From Gammaproteobacteria bacterium (GTDB lineage Bacteria; Pseudomonadota; Gammaproteobacteria; Steroidobacterales; Woeseiaceae), in contig JAACFB010000015.1 of assembly GCA_009937615.1 (NCBI GenBank), forward strand, positions 1 through 61,074: a stretch of 61,074 nucleotides of DNA, in the 5' to 3' direction. This document shows, piece by piece, positions 37,623-46,448 of the stretch. The notes beneath the pieces were generated by a model. The model was given only the letters and a program-made list of their open reading frames with translations. It did not search any database and was not told where the DNA came from. Each line of letters opens with the position of its first letter. Within the stretch, counting starts at the first letter, position 1. A program made the position numbers and the translations under genes.

Positions 37623-39557
37623 ATGACAGATAACCCCATTATCTGGAAACCAGCCGCGTCTCGGGCCGAAGCGTCTGCGATGAATCGCTTCATGCGCCGG
37701 AACGGTTTCGACAACTACGGGGATCTGTATCGCTGGTCCATCGACGACATTGCGGGTTTCTGGGAGGCGGTGTGCGATTTTTTTGACGTGCGCTTCGACA
37801 AGCAGGCCGACGACACGATCTGCCGGCCCGGGAACATCATGGATGCAGGCTGGTTCAGTGGCAGCGAACTGAACTTTGCGTCGCACCTGCTGCGTTACAG
37901 CGGAGACCAGGCAGCCATTATCTTTTGTGGCGAGGACGGCAGCCGCAGCGAAATCAGTCGGGACGAGCTACGGGTTAAGGTCGGCGAAGTCGCGGCAGCC
38001 CTGCGCAACGCAGGCGTCGCCCGCGGAGACCGCGTAGCGGCGTTTCTGCCGAACTGTCCCGAGGCGATAATTGCGATGCTGGCGACGACCAGTCTTGGCG
38101 CAATCTGGTCTTCCTGCTCACCCGACTTCGGCGTTAATGGTGTCGTCGACCGGTTTGGCCAGATCGAACCCAAAGTTCTGGTTGCGACCAATGGATACCT
38201 ATACAACGGCAAGCGCATTGACTCCCTGCCTGTCGTTTACGGCATTGTCGAGGCGATACCGAGTATCGAAACGACCGTCGTCGTGCCGTTTATCGCCGAT
38301 AATGCGCCTGATGAATCCACGACAGCGGTTCCCTGGGATGCGTTCGGCGTCGCCGGAGCGGAGCTCACCTTCCTGCCCGTTGAGTTCAATCATCCGCTCT
38401 ATATCATGTATTCATCCGGTACGACCGGGGTCCCGAAATGCATCGTGCACGGGCACGGTGGCACTCTGCTGAAACATCTGAACGAACTCGGTCTGCATAC
38501 GGATGTCAGCGAGAGTGATCGGGTGTTCTACTTTACGACCTGCGGCTGGATGATGTGGAACTGGCTCGCGAGTAACTTGGCGCTCGGCGCGACGATCATG
38601 CTGTTCGACGGCGCGCCGTTCGCTGGCGACGGTCGGGCGCTCTGGAAGATGGCCGAGCGCGAGCGTGTAACCGTTTTTGGCACGAGTGCAAAGTATCTGT
38701 CTGCTCTTGAGAAATCGGGCCTGCGGCCAGGCGATGAATTTGACCTGTCGTCAGTGCGGTCGATCTTGTCGACGGGATCGCCGCTCGCACCTGAGAGTTT
38801 CGATTTCGTGTACTCGGCAATCAGTGCGGACGTGCAGCTGGGATCCATCGCGGGTGGCACTGACCTGCTCGGCTGCTTTGCAGCAGCCAATCCGCTCCTG
38901 CCAGTGCGCCGCGGCGAACTGCAGTGCCTCGGTCTTGGTATGGCGGTGCAGATATTCGATGAGGACGGCCAGGCGCTTGCGGAAGGCAAGGGGGAGCTCG
39001 TCTGTACGCGTCCGTTTCCCTCCGCGCCGGTGTGCTTCTGGAACGACGAGGATCACGAGCGATATCGCTCGGCTTATTTCGAGCGTTTCCCGGGAGTCTG
39101 GGCTCACGGCGACTTCGCCGAGCTGACGAGCAGTGGCGGCATGATCATCCACGGCCGTTCCGATGCCGTGTTGAACCCGGGCGGCGTTCGAATCGGCACG
39201 GCCGAGATTTACCGGCAGGTCGAGAAACTGGATGAGATACTCGAGAGCATCGCGATCGGGCAGCGCTGGGACGACGATGTGCGTGTCGTTCTCTTTGTCG
39301 TGCTGCGGCCCGGTGTCGAACTCGATGACGAACTGCGCACCCGGACACGTAGCGTTATCCGCGCAGGCGCTACGCCCCGGCACGTGCCCGCCAAAATCGT
39401 TGCCGTGCCCGAGATACCGCGCACCAAGAGCGGCAAGATCGTCGAGCTTGCGGTGCGTTCTGTCGTACACGGCGAACCGGTTGCAAACACTGAGGCGCTG
39501 GCAAATCCGGATGCGTTGAAACATTTCGGCGGCATTGCGGAGCTGGCTGAGGCCTAG
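37623..39557 (+). CDS. aacS: Acetoacetate-CoA ligase (acetoacetyl-CoA synthetase)
   Basis: 644 residues, ATG 37623. ANL-superfamily motifs are intact: the P-loop YSSGTTGVPKCIVHGHGG, FYFTTCGWMMWNW, GGTDLLGCF, WAHGDFAEL, GRSDAVLNPGGVRIGTAEIY and the catalytic Lys in PRTKSGKIVE. The N-terminal SxFW-like and C-terminal blocks match AacS rather than acetyl-CoA synthetase. It activates acetoacetate in the cytosol, for ketone-body use or polyhydroxyalkanoate turnover. It is followed 12 bases later by a thioesterase gene. Confidence 0.93.
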   Translation: MTDNPIIWKPAASRAEASAMNRFMRRNGFDNYGDLYRWSIDDIAGFWEAVCDFFDVRFDKQADDTICRPGNIMDAGWFSGSELNFASHLLRYSGDQAAIIFCGEDGSRSEISRDELRVKVGEVAAALRNAGVARGDRVAAFLPNCPEAIIAMLATTSLGAIWSSCSPDFGVNGVVDRFGQIEPKVLVATNGYLYNGKRIDSLPVVYGIVEAIPSIETTVVVPFIADNAPDESTTAVPWDAFGVAGAELTFLPVEFNHPLYIMYSSGTTGVPKCIVHGHGGTLLKHLNELGLHTDVSESDRVFYFTTCGWMMWNWLASNLALGATIMLFDGAPFAGDGRALWKMAERERVTVFGTSAKYLSALEKSGLRPGDEFDLSSVRSILSTGSPLAPESFDFVYSAISADVQLGSIAGGTDLLGCFAAANPLLPVRRGELQCLGLGMAVQIFDEDGQALAEGKGELVCTRPFPSAPVCFWNDEDHERYRSAYFERFPGVWAHGDFAELTSSGGMIIHGRSDAVLNPGGVRIGTAEIYRQVEKLDEILESIAIGQRWDDDVRVVLFVVLRPGVELDDELRTRTRSVIRAGATPRHVPAKIVAVPEIPRTKSGKIVELAVRSVVHGEPVANTEALANPDALKHFGGIAELAEA

Positions 39558-39568
39558 GGGCATCGATA

Positions 39569-40081
39569 GTGGCGCGAGATGACATGCTGGGAATCGAGGT
39601 TGGCCGCGGCAACGTGTTGCCCGAGTGGATCGATGTGAATGGCCACATGAATGTCGCGTATTACGTGCTGGCATTCGACTATGGCGTCGATGCTCTGTGG
39701 GCGCGTTTCGGCATTACTGACGAGCACATAAAACGCACCGACAGCTCGACGTTCGCGGTCGAATCGCACGTCGTGTACCGGCGCGAACTCAAGCAGGCGG
39801 ACCCCTATATCGTGACAGCGCAGATTCTTGCCTTTGATGAAAAGCGCATACACCAGTTCCAGCGGATGTATCACGCCGGAGAGGGTTTCCTGGCAGCGAC
39901 CGCCGAGTGGATGAATCTGCATGTCGACCTGTCGACGCGCCGGGTTGCACCCTGGCCCGATTCGATCTTCGAGGGTATTCGTTCGGTGGCGGCCGAACAG
40001 GGGGACTGGCCGTATCCTGCAGATGTTGGCCGCACTATGCGCATCGCCCGGCCGGTTTTCAGCGCGGCGACAAACGAATAA
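39569..40081 (+). CDS. Hotdog-fold thioesterase
   Basis: 170 residues from a GTG at 39569 (an ATG at 39584 is possible). The 4HBT signature is clear: [23 protein letters not shown], where the Asp/Asn-Gly-His-Met-Asn region forms the acyl-CoA site, followed by [19 protein letters not shown]. Related proteins include the betainyl-CoA thioesterase of carnitine breakdown, but without other carnitine genes the acyl group cannot be named. Its TAA shares a base with the glpK ATG (TAATG). Confidence 0.82.
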   Translation: MARDDMLGIEVGRGNVLPEWIDVNGHMNVAYYVLAFDYGVDALWARFGITDEHIKRTDSSTFAVESHVVYRRELKQADPYIVTAQILAFDEKRIHQFQRMYHAGEGFLAATAEWMNLHVDLSTRRVAPWPDSIFEGIRSVAAEQGDWPYPADVGRTMRIARPVFSAATNE

Positions 40082-41562
40082 TGAGCAGTCGATTCTTACT
40101 GGCCATCGACCAGGGTACAAGCAGCAGTCGTGCCGTGGTTTTCGATCATTCGGCGCAGGTCGTTTGTGCGGCGCAGGAAGAATTTCAGCAGCACTATCCG
40201 CAGCCGGGCTGGGTGGAACACGATCCCGAGGCGATCTGGGCATCGGTGCAGCGGGTCACGCGACAAGCGCTGGCCGAAGCCGGGGCAGGGGCTACCGATG
40301 TCACGGCGATCGGCATCACGAATCAGCGCGAAACGACGCTGATCTGGGACCGCAAGACCGGCGAATGCGTGCACAATGCGATTGTCTGGCAGGACCGGCG
40401 TACGGCGCCGATGTGCGCGGCTCTCAAGGCGGACGGCGTCGATGCGCTGGTTGCCCGAAAGACCGGTCTCCGACTCGACCCGTATTTCTCAGCGACAAAA
40501 ATTGCGTGGTTACTCGACAACGTCGACGGCGTGCGCGATCGGGCCGCTCGTGGAGAGCTCGCTTTTGGCACGATAGACAGTTTTCTGCTGTGGCGGCTGA
40601 CCGGTGGAAGCGTGCACGCAACCGACGCGAGCAACGCGTCGCGCACCATGCTGTTTAACATTCATACGCAGGATTGGGATGACGAGTTGCTGCAAGTATT
40701 CGACATCCCGAGGGCGCTGCTGCCAGAAGTATCCGATTGCGCCGCGGATTTCGGGGTGACGGACTCGGTCACGCTGGGAGGGTCCGTGCCGGTCCTCGGC
40801 ATGGCCGGGGACCAGCAGGCCGCGCTGATAGGGCAGGCCGGATTTGATTACGGCACGACCAAAAGTACCTACGGGACCGGCTGTTTCGTCATTGCCAACA
40901 CAAGCGGCAATGCCCTGAGTTCGAACAACCAGCTGCTTACAACCGTGGCCAGCCGACTCGATGGCAAGGTCACTTACGGGCTCGAGGGCAGCGTATTCGT
41001 TGCCGGATCGGCCATACAGTGGTTGCGCGACGAGTTGAAAATAATAGACACGGCCGCAGAGACAGAGCGGATTGCCGCAGCAACCGGGATTATCGACGAC
41101 GTGCACGTGGTGCCGGCGTTCGCCGGTCTGGGCGCGCCTTACTGGGATCCCGAGGCGCGCGCTGCGATCCTGGGGCTCACACGCGGCAGCGGCCGGAACG
41201 AGATCGTTACGGCGACACTGCAATCGGTCGGGTTTCAGACACGCGATCTGCTCGACGCCATGGGTGACGACGGCATCGCGCCCTCGGTCATGCGGGTCGA
41301 TGGTGGCATGGTCGGCAATGACTGGTTCCTGCAGTTCCTGGCCGACGTGCTCGGCATCCCGGTGGAACGCCCGCAAAACGTCGAATCGACGGTACTTGGC
41401 GCGGCCTACCTGGCAGGCTACCGTAGCGGTGTTTTCGAATCGGTTGAACGCATCAGCGAGCTTTGGCGCAGCGACCGGGTATTCGAGCCGGCGATGAGCG
41501 TGGACCGGCGAGACGGTTTGCTGGCCGGCTGGGCCGCAGCGGTCGCCCGGGTGAGATCATGA
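40081..41562 (+). CDS. glpK: Glycerol kinase
   Basis: 493 residues, standard length. FGGY-family motifs: [33 protein letters not shown], the glycerol-binding AIVWQDRRT, and the C-terminal [21 protein letters not shown] with [14 protein letters not shown]. It makes glycerol-3-phosphate from glycerol and ATP. No glpF or glpD is adjacent. Its TGA overlaps by 4 bases the ATG of a Ser/Thr kinase gene, so the phosphosignalling cluster may be read through from here. Confidence 0.96.
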   Translation: MSSRFLLAIDQGTSSSRAVVFDHSAQVVCAAQEEFQQHYPQPGWVEHDPEAIWASVQRVTRQALAEAGAGATDVTAIGITNQRETTLIWDRKTGECVHNAIVWQDRRTAPMCAALKADGVDALVARKTGLRLDPYFSATKIAWLLDNVDGVRDRAARGELAFGTIDSFLLWRLTGGSVHATDASNASRTMLFNIHTQDWDDELLQVFDIPRALLPEVSDCAADFGVTDSVTLGGSVPVLGMAGDQQAALIGQAGFDYGTTKSTYGTGCFVIANTSGNALSSNNQLLTTVASRLDGKVTYGLEGSVFVAGSAIQWLRDELKIIDTAAETERIAAATGIIDDVHVVPAFAGLGAPYWDPEARAAILGLTRGSGRNEIVTATLQSVGFQTRDLLDAMGDDGIAPSVMRVDGGMVGNDWFLQFLADVLGIPVERPQNVESTVLGAAYLAGYRSGVFESVERISELWRSDRVFEPAMSVDRRDGLLAGWAAAVARVRS

Positions 41563-42872
41563 CAATGACTGTAAAGACGTTGCTTAGGGTCCGGCAGAAA
41601 ATTGGCAAGTACAGAATCCTCGGAAGAATTTCGTCCGGGCCGCTTGCCGATGTGTATCGAGCTTATGACACGATCCAAAAGCAACGTGTCGCGTTGAAAA
41701 TTCCGAAAGGCGACGAAGACACGGGGCAGGAGGAATTCCTGCACGAGGTCCAGGTTGCGACGCGGCTCGATCATCCGAATATTCTGCCGGTGCTGAATGC
41801 GAGCTACATAGATGACCACTTCGTCATCGCAATGGAACTCGGCGACGAGTCGCTCGCGGATCGGATCGAGCGCCGGACGTCTATCGCACGTGCGACCGAC
41901 CTCGCGAGCCAGGCGCTTGCGGCGCTCGCCCATGCCCACGAGAAGAAAATCATTCATTGTGATATCAAGCCCGAGAACTTCATTTTGTTTCCGGGCAACA
42001 GGCTGAAACTGGGCGATTTCGGATTCGCGAAAATCAGCCTGCGCACGCTCAAGGCATCCGGGTCGGGCACTGTCGACTACATCGCGCCCGAGCAGGCGAT
42101 GGGCCGGCCGAAATTCCAGTCCGACGTGTTTTCGATGGGCCTGGTGCTGTACCGCCTGTTTTCGGGCAAGCTGCCGGAATGGCCGTTTGCCTGGCCAATG
42201 CCCGGACACGACCGCCTGATAGCGCGGGTGCGGCCTGAAGTCGTATCGATGCTGGAGAAAGCGATACAGCTCGATCCGGCGAAACGCTACAGCAATGCTA
42301 TCCAGATGCAGGCGGAGTTCGAACGCAGCCAGAGCCATGCCCGGAAGCAGAAGCGCTCCCGCAGCAAAAGCGTCGGCCGGGGCCGCGGCGAGTCGTCGTG
42401 GCGGCAACTGCAGTGGCGCCAGTTTCAGCGCCAGTTTCGCAAGGTGCTCGATACCCGTCACCAGTGCCGCCGCTGTGAGGGGCCCGTTGCCGAGAGCATG
42501 CAGGCTTGTCCGTGGTGCGGCTTCGATAATCCGGCGCGAGGCTCCGAGTCGGCATTTCCGTCGAGCTGCCCGCGCTGCGAGCGCGGGGTCAAGAACGAGT
42601 GGGATTACTGTCCCTGGTGCTATGGCCCTGGCTTTATCGAGGAGACAACCCGGCGTTATAAGGACAAGCGTTATGCGGCGCGCTGCAGCAATCAGCGTTG
42701 CCGCGGCCAATTGATACCGTTCATGCGTTATTGTCCATGGTGCCGCGTGAAAGTGCGCAGGCCGTGGAAAATCCCCGGCAGCCGCTGCTCATGCAAGGCC
42801 TGTGGTTGGGGTATTGCAAAGGATTTCTGGAATTTCTGTGCCTGGTGCAGGGAGCCGGTGCGGCGCGAGTAG
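41559..42872 (+). CDS. Ser/Thr protein kinase with four C-terminal zinc ribbons
   Basis: 437 residues. The kinase domain (about 16-255) has VAIK-type Lys47 (RVALKIP), catalytic loop HCDIKPEN (133-140) and DFG (153-155). The loop has Cys before Asp, so it is a non-RD kinase, and the glycine loop is degenerate (SSGPLADVY). A basic linker (260-300) leads to four paired-Cys knuckles: C303/306-C317/320, C337/340-C351/354, C376/381-C392/395 and C412/415-C427/430. No membrane helix, so cytoplasmic. Zn-ribbon kinases paired with PP2C phosphatases are known from TerY-P type triads with vWA proteins. It is followed by PP2C and overlaps glpK. Confidence 0.9.
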   Translation: MTMTVKTLLRVRQKIGKYRILGRISSGPLADVYRAYDTIQKQRVALKIPKGDEDTGQEEFLHEVQVATRLDHPNILPVLNASYIDDHFVIAMELGDESLADRIERRTSIARATDLASQALAALAHAHEKKIIHCDIKPENFILFPGNRLKLGDFGFAKISLRTLKASGSGTVDYIAPEQAMGRPKFQSDVFSMGLVLYRLFSGKLPEWPFAWPMPGHDRLIARVRPEVVSMLEKAIQLDPAKRYSNAIQMQAEFERSQSHARKQKRSRSKSVGRGRGESSWRQLQWRQFQRQFRKVLDTRHQCRRCEGPVAESMQACPWCGFDNPARGSESAFPSSCPRCERGVKNEWDYCPWCYGPGFIEETTRRYKDKRYAARCSNQRCRGQLIPFMRYCPWCRVKVRRPWKIPGSRCSCKACGWGIAKDFWNFCAWCREPVRRE

Positions 42873-42896
42873 CGCGGGCAGCCGGAGAGGACGGGG

Positions 42897-43748
42897 ATGG
42901 CGAAATTGCTGGATGAAGCTGTACTGCTGGACGGCGCGTTGACGGCCGATCGCTATGCGGCCTGTGCCGCAGGCGGCGAGGTCGTCGCTTATACCTGTCC
43001 GTCGCCCGACAAAGATACGGTTAACGAGGATACGGTCGCGGTTGTCCCGTATGGCCCGGACGCCGTTGCATTACTCGTGGCCGACGGCGCTGGCGGCCTG
43101 CCGGCCGGCAAGCGCGCATCACTCGCGGCGATTTCGGCACTGGTTGCCAGCCTGCACTCTTCGATCGCCGAGTCGATGTTGTTGCGCACGGCGATACTGG
43201 ACGGCATCGAGTCGGCCAACCGGGCCGTGCAGGACCTGGGCAATGGCTCCGCAACGACTCTGACCGTCGTTACCGTCGAGGGCGTGACGGCTCGCGCCTA
43301 CCAGATCGGGGATTCCGAGGCGATGATCGTCGGGCAGCGCGGGCTGCTGAAGTTACAGACACCCGTGCATTCCCCGACCGGGTTTGCGGTAGAGGCGGGT
43401 CTGCTCGACCAGCGCGACGCGCTGCACCACGAAGAACGCCACCTGGTTTCGAATTTCCTGGGCACCGCCGATATGCGGATTGATGTTGGCACCGAACTCA
43501 TGCTCAAGCCCCGCGACACGATTTTGCTCGCGAGTGACGGCCTGATGGATAACGTTCATGTCGAGGAAATCATAGATCGCATCCGAATCGGTCCAATCAG
43601 CCGCGCGGTTGACAGCGTCGTTGAGCTCGCGAGACAGCGCATGGAAGGCGCGGTCGCCGAGCAGCCGAGCAAACCCGATGACCTGTCGCTGATCCTGTAT
43701 CGCAAGCCGTATAGACCCAAGCGGGTACACGACCCGGAACATCGATAA
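42897..43748 (+). CDS. PP2C-family Ser/Thr protein phosphatase
   Basis: 283 residues. Metal-binding and catalytic motifs of PPM phosphatases are intact: NEDTV (43-47), VADGAGG (62-67), ATTLT, QIGDSEAM (Asp139), LLASDGLMDN (Asp214) and PDDLSLIL (261-268). Cytoplasmic, no helix. It would reverse the action of the kinase encoded 24 bases upstream and perhaps of the transmembrane kinase downstream. GAGAGGACGGGG precedes the ATG. Confidence 0.92.
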   Translation: MAKLLDEAVLLDGALTADRYAACAAGGEVVAYTCPSPDKDTVNEDTVAVVPYGPDAVALLVADGAGGLPAGKRASLAAISALVASLHSSIAESMLLRTAILDGIESANRAVQDLGNGSATTLTVVTVEGVTARAYQIGDSEAMIVGQRGLLKLQTPVHSPTGFAVEAGLLDQRDALHHEERHLVSNFLGTADMRIDVGTELMLKPRDTILLASDGLMDNVHVEEIIDRIRIGPISRAVDSVVELARQRMEGAVAEQPSKPDDLSLILYRKPYRPKRVHDPEHR

Positions 43749-43764
43749 TTGACGATTATGTCAA
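43749..43764. promoter_or_regulatory. Small inverted repeat after the PP2C gene
   Basis: TTGAC-N6-GTCAA immediately after the PP2C stop, at the start of the 253-base gap that precedes the lipoprotein genes. It is a possible operator; the gap should also contain a promoter for the second half of the cluster (a weak TATTAT at 43826-43831 is the best -10 seen). Confidence 0.3.
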
Positions 43765-44001
43765 CGCTCGTCGGGGCACGATCGTTAGCTTAGGATCGGG
43801 GGGAGTTGATCGACTGCCGGTGGCGTATTATCTTCAGGGTGCATCGCTTACCGGGGATCGGCCGCCAGGTGACCCGATTACAAGGGAACTCGGACCCAGT
43901 TTGGTTGCCCAAATCCCTAAGATGACGGTGGCGATTCGCTGCTGCCGCGCTTGATAGCTCACTCGCTGGCAATCCCTCGCGGAAAGAGGCTCAGAATCAT
44001 T

Positions 44002-45186
44002 ATGAAACACAAGCAGGATCCAATAACCGTGTCCGTTTTGGCAAAGCCGTTAACGTGCGTTCTGGTAGCAGCTTTCGTCGCGACCGGCTGTAAGTCGGAG
44101 ATGTCCGCGCCCTCGGGTGGCGCGAGCATGCCACCACCACCGCCTTCGGGAGGCATGCCGTCCCCGCCGAGTAGCGGGTCGTCAGGCGGCAGCCAGCCTC
44201 CCAGCGGTCAGTCGCAGGGCAGCCAGTCTCCCAGCGGCCAGTCGCAGGGCAGCCAGCCTCCCAGCGGTCAGTCGCAGGGCAGCCAGTCTCCGGGCAGCCA
44301 GTCTCCGGGCGGTCAGCCGGGCGGTTCTACGCCAGGCGGCTCGGACAGCAGTCCGTCCGGAAGCACCGGTGGCAGCGATTCGAGTGGCGGAATTGGCACT
44401 TTTCCCGGTGAGGAGCCCATGGGCGTGCCGCCCATGCCGGGTACCGGGGGCGCTGGCGGCAGCGCGGGCGAAGAGCCTGGCGGCGGAGGCGAGAGCAGCG
44501 CCGAGGGTGACGGCGACAGCGCGGACGGTGACGGGAACCCGGGTGGCGACTGTGGTGATACCGGGGCGCTGCCGGGTGGCGTCGGTGGCATGGGCCAGGC
44601 TGGAGAATGTATCGGCGGCGGCGCTGCCGCGGCCAGTGACAGCGAAAGTGAAAGCAGTGCCAGTGCCGATGGCGGCGGTGCGTCAGGCGCTGGTGCGGAG
44701 GCCGGCGGTGCGCCAGGCGCGGGTGCCGAGGGCGGCATTCCGGGTACCGGCGGCGCTGGCGGCGTCGGCGAGTTTCCGACCGAAAGTGCAGCAGAGAGAG
44801 CTGAGCGTCTCGGCAGGGAACTGGACCAGGCCGTCGGCGGATTTGACGAGGTGCTCATGGAAGAGCAGCAGCAGATATCGTCGGTGGGCCGCAACACCGA
44901 GGGCTTCGGAGAGGGTGCAGCAGGCGGTGGCGGCGGCATCAGCCTCGGTGAACAGGCCGCGGGCAGTGGCGGTTCAATTACGATCGCGAATACCGGCAAC
45001 ATGCGCGAGTCGCCGATTGACGGTATGAGCCAGGAGGAAATCCAGGAGCGTACGCCGGAGGACATAGCGATACTGGTTGATGACGACATCATCGCCCGGC
45101 AGCTTCGCGAAGCGGCACTGGCAGAGGACGATCCGGCCCTGCGCGAGCGACTCTGGGAAGAGTACCGCAAGTACAAGGGCATCTAG
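44002..45186 (+). CDS. Gly/Ser/Pro-rich repetitive lipoprotein
   Basis: 394 residues from ATG 44002. The signal peptide ends in a lipobox ATGC (FVATGCKS). Residues about 35-290 are low-complexity, rich in Gly, Ser, Pro, Gln, Glu and Asp, with tandem GSQ(P/S)P-SGQSQ repeats; two cysteines occur in this part (GDCGD, GECIG). From about 275 the sequence is ordered and acidic (AERAERLGRELDQAVGGFDEVL), and the last 40 residues (EDIAILVDDDIIARQLREAA to EEYRKYKGI) look helical. The long flexible arm suggests spanning the periplasm or cell wall. No known family recognised. Confidence 0.8.
   Translation: MKHKQDPITVSVLAKPLTCVLVAAFVATGCKSEMSAPSGGASMPPPPPSGGMPSPPSSGSSGGSQPPSGQSQGSQSPSGQSQGSQPPSGQSQGSQSPGSQSPGGQPGGSTPGGSDSSPSGSTGGSDSSGGIGTFPGEEPMGVPPMPGTGGAGGSAGEEPGGGGESSAEGDGDSADGDGNPGGDCGDTGALPGGVGGMGQAGECIGGGAAAASDSESESSASADGGGASGAGAEAGGAPGAGAEGGIPGTGGAGGVGEFPTESAAERAERLGRELDQAVGGFDEVLMEEQQQISSVGRNTEGFGEGAAGGGGGISLGEQAAGSGGSITIANTGNMRESPIDGMSQEEIQERTPEDIAILVDDDIIARQLREAALAEDDPALRERLWEEYRKYKGI
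44191..44310 (+). repeat. Tandem 30-bp repeats inside the lipoprotein gene
   Basis: Three near-identical 30-bp units (44191-44220, 44221-44250, 44251-44280), each starting AGCCAG(C/T)CTCCCAGCGG, then two 15-bp units (44281-44295, 44296-44310). They encode GSQ-P/S-P repeats and should be prone to copy-number change without frameshift. Confidence 0.9.
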
Positions 45187-45203
45187 GGGTATAAAAAGGA
45201 ACG

Positions 45204-46436
45204 ATGAAGAGGATTTCGCTGCTGATTTTCATTGCCTTGATCGGCATGTCGGGTTGCGCTGTCGAAGAAGTCGTGACCGCCGAGGAAACGGAGCTGATCG
45301 TCGCGGAAGCGCCGCCGGCCGAGTCAATGCTGCTCGATATCGGCATTATTCAATTCGATGCCGGGATTCCGCGCGATAACGATCCCTCGGATACCGGGAT
45401 TTACGAGGATATTCGGGCGGCCGAGTCCAATTATCTGGCCTACCATCTGAAGTCGACGCTGCAGGGCACCGGGCACTGGGGGGCGGTACGGGTCGTTCCG
45501 TCGCGTCAGGCCTTCACCGACGTGATTATCGACGGCCAGATCGAAGAATCGGACGGCGAATTCATAACGTTGAAGATCGACGTTTCCGATTCGCGCGGCG
45601 AACGCTGGTATGAGAAAGAGTACAGCACGCAGACGGGTATCTCCTCGTATTCACAGAATCGCGACCGCCGCCAGGATCCCTATCAGAAAGTTTTTAACGA
45701 CATCGCCAACGATTTGCGCACGTATGTCGCCCAACTGCCGTCGAAGTCCGTGCAGCAGGTGCAGCAGGTATCGGAGCTCAGGTTTTTCGCGTACATGTCC
45801 CCGGACGCCTACGGTGAACACCTGCTGACCGACAAGGACGGGATCACCAGCGCCGTGCGCCTGCCCGCTGAAAACGATCCCGGGGTCGCGCGTCTGCGGC
45901 AGATTCGTGAGCGTGATCGCCTCGTTGTCGACACGCTCAATGAACATTACGCAAATTTCTATTACGGCATTGCCATCCCTTATCATTCCTGGCGCAAGAC
46001 CGCGCGCGAGGAAGCGATCAACTACCGGCAGGTAAAGCGCTCGGCGACGATGCAGGCGCTGATGGGTGCGGTCGTGCTTGCCGGCTCACTCGCCATCGAT
46101 ACGGATAGCGGTGGCAGGCAGACGCGGAACGTTAATCGCAGCCTGCAGAATATTGGTATCGGCCAGGGCCTCGAGACCATATTCGCCAGTTTTTCACGGC
46201 GTTCGGAGGCAACGATGCATCTCGAGTCCATCAAGGAACTGTCGGAGTCTTTCGGCGCCGAGGCGGCACCGATGGTCGTCACCGTGGAAGGCCAGACGCG
46301 ACGCCTGACAGGCACGGCTGCGTCACAGTACGAGAGCTGGCGCCGTCTGCTCAAGGAAATCTATGAGGCCGAGACCGGTTTCGTGGACACGGAGGGAGTC
46401 ACCGCGCCGTCGCGGTTGCCCGAACCGAGCGGCTAA
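45204..46436 (+). CDS. Lipoprotein of unknown function, cluster component
   Basis: 410 residues with a lipoprotein signal (LIGMSGC, Cys18). The mature part starts acidic, then has a beta-rich domain (about 45-180: LDIGIIQFDAG, ILKIDVSDSRGERWYEKEYS) resembling a curli-secretion or penicillin-binding-activator type lipoprotein core only loosely. The C-terminal half is helical (VVDTLNEHYANFYYGIAIPYHSWRK) with a hydrophobic Ala/Gly segment near 285-300 and an SIKELSESFGAEAAPMVV block. It lies 17 bases after the repetitive lipoprotein and 12 before the transmembrane kinase. No family assigned. Confidence 0.75.
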   Translation: MKRISLLIFIALIGMSGCAVEEVVTAEETELIVAEAPPAESMLLDIGIIQFDAGIPRDNDPSDTGIYEDIRAAESNYLAYHLKSTLQGTGHWGAVRVVPSRQAFTDVIIDGQIEESDGEFITLKIDVSDSRGERWYEKEYSTQTGISSYSQNRDRRQDPYQKVFNDIANDLRTYVAQLPSKSVQQVQQVSELRFFAYMSPDAYGEHLLTDKDGITSAVRLPAENDPGVARLRQIRERDRLVVDTLNEHYANFYYGIAIPYHSWRKTAREEAINYRQVKRSATMQALMGAVVLAGSLAIDTDSGGRQTRNVNRSLQNIGIGQGLETIFASFSRRSEATMHLESIKELSESFGAEAAPMVVTVEGQTRRLTGTAASQYESWRRLLKEIYEAETGFVDTEGVTAPSRLPEPSG

Positions 46437-46448
46437 GCAGCCGGCGTG

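Noticed and set aside
44191..44310. CRISPR-like direct repeats
   Set aside because: The 30-bp units are contiguous without spacers and lie in frame inside a lipoprotein gene.
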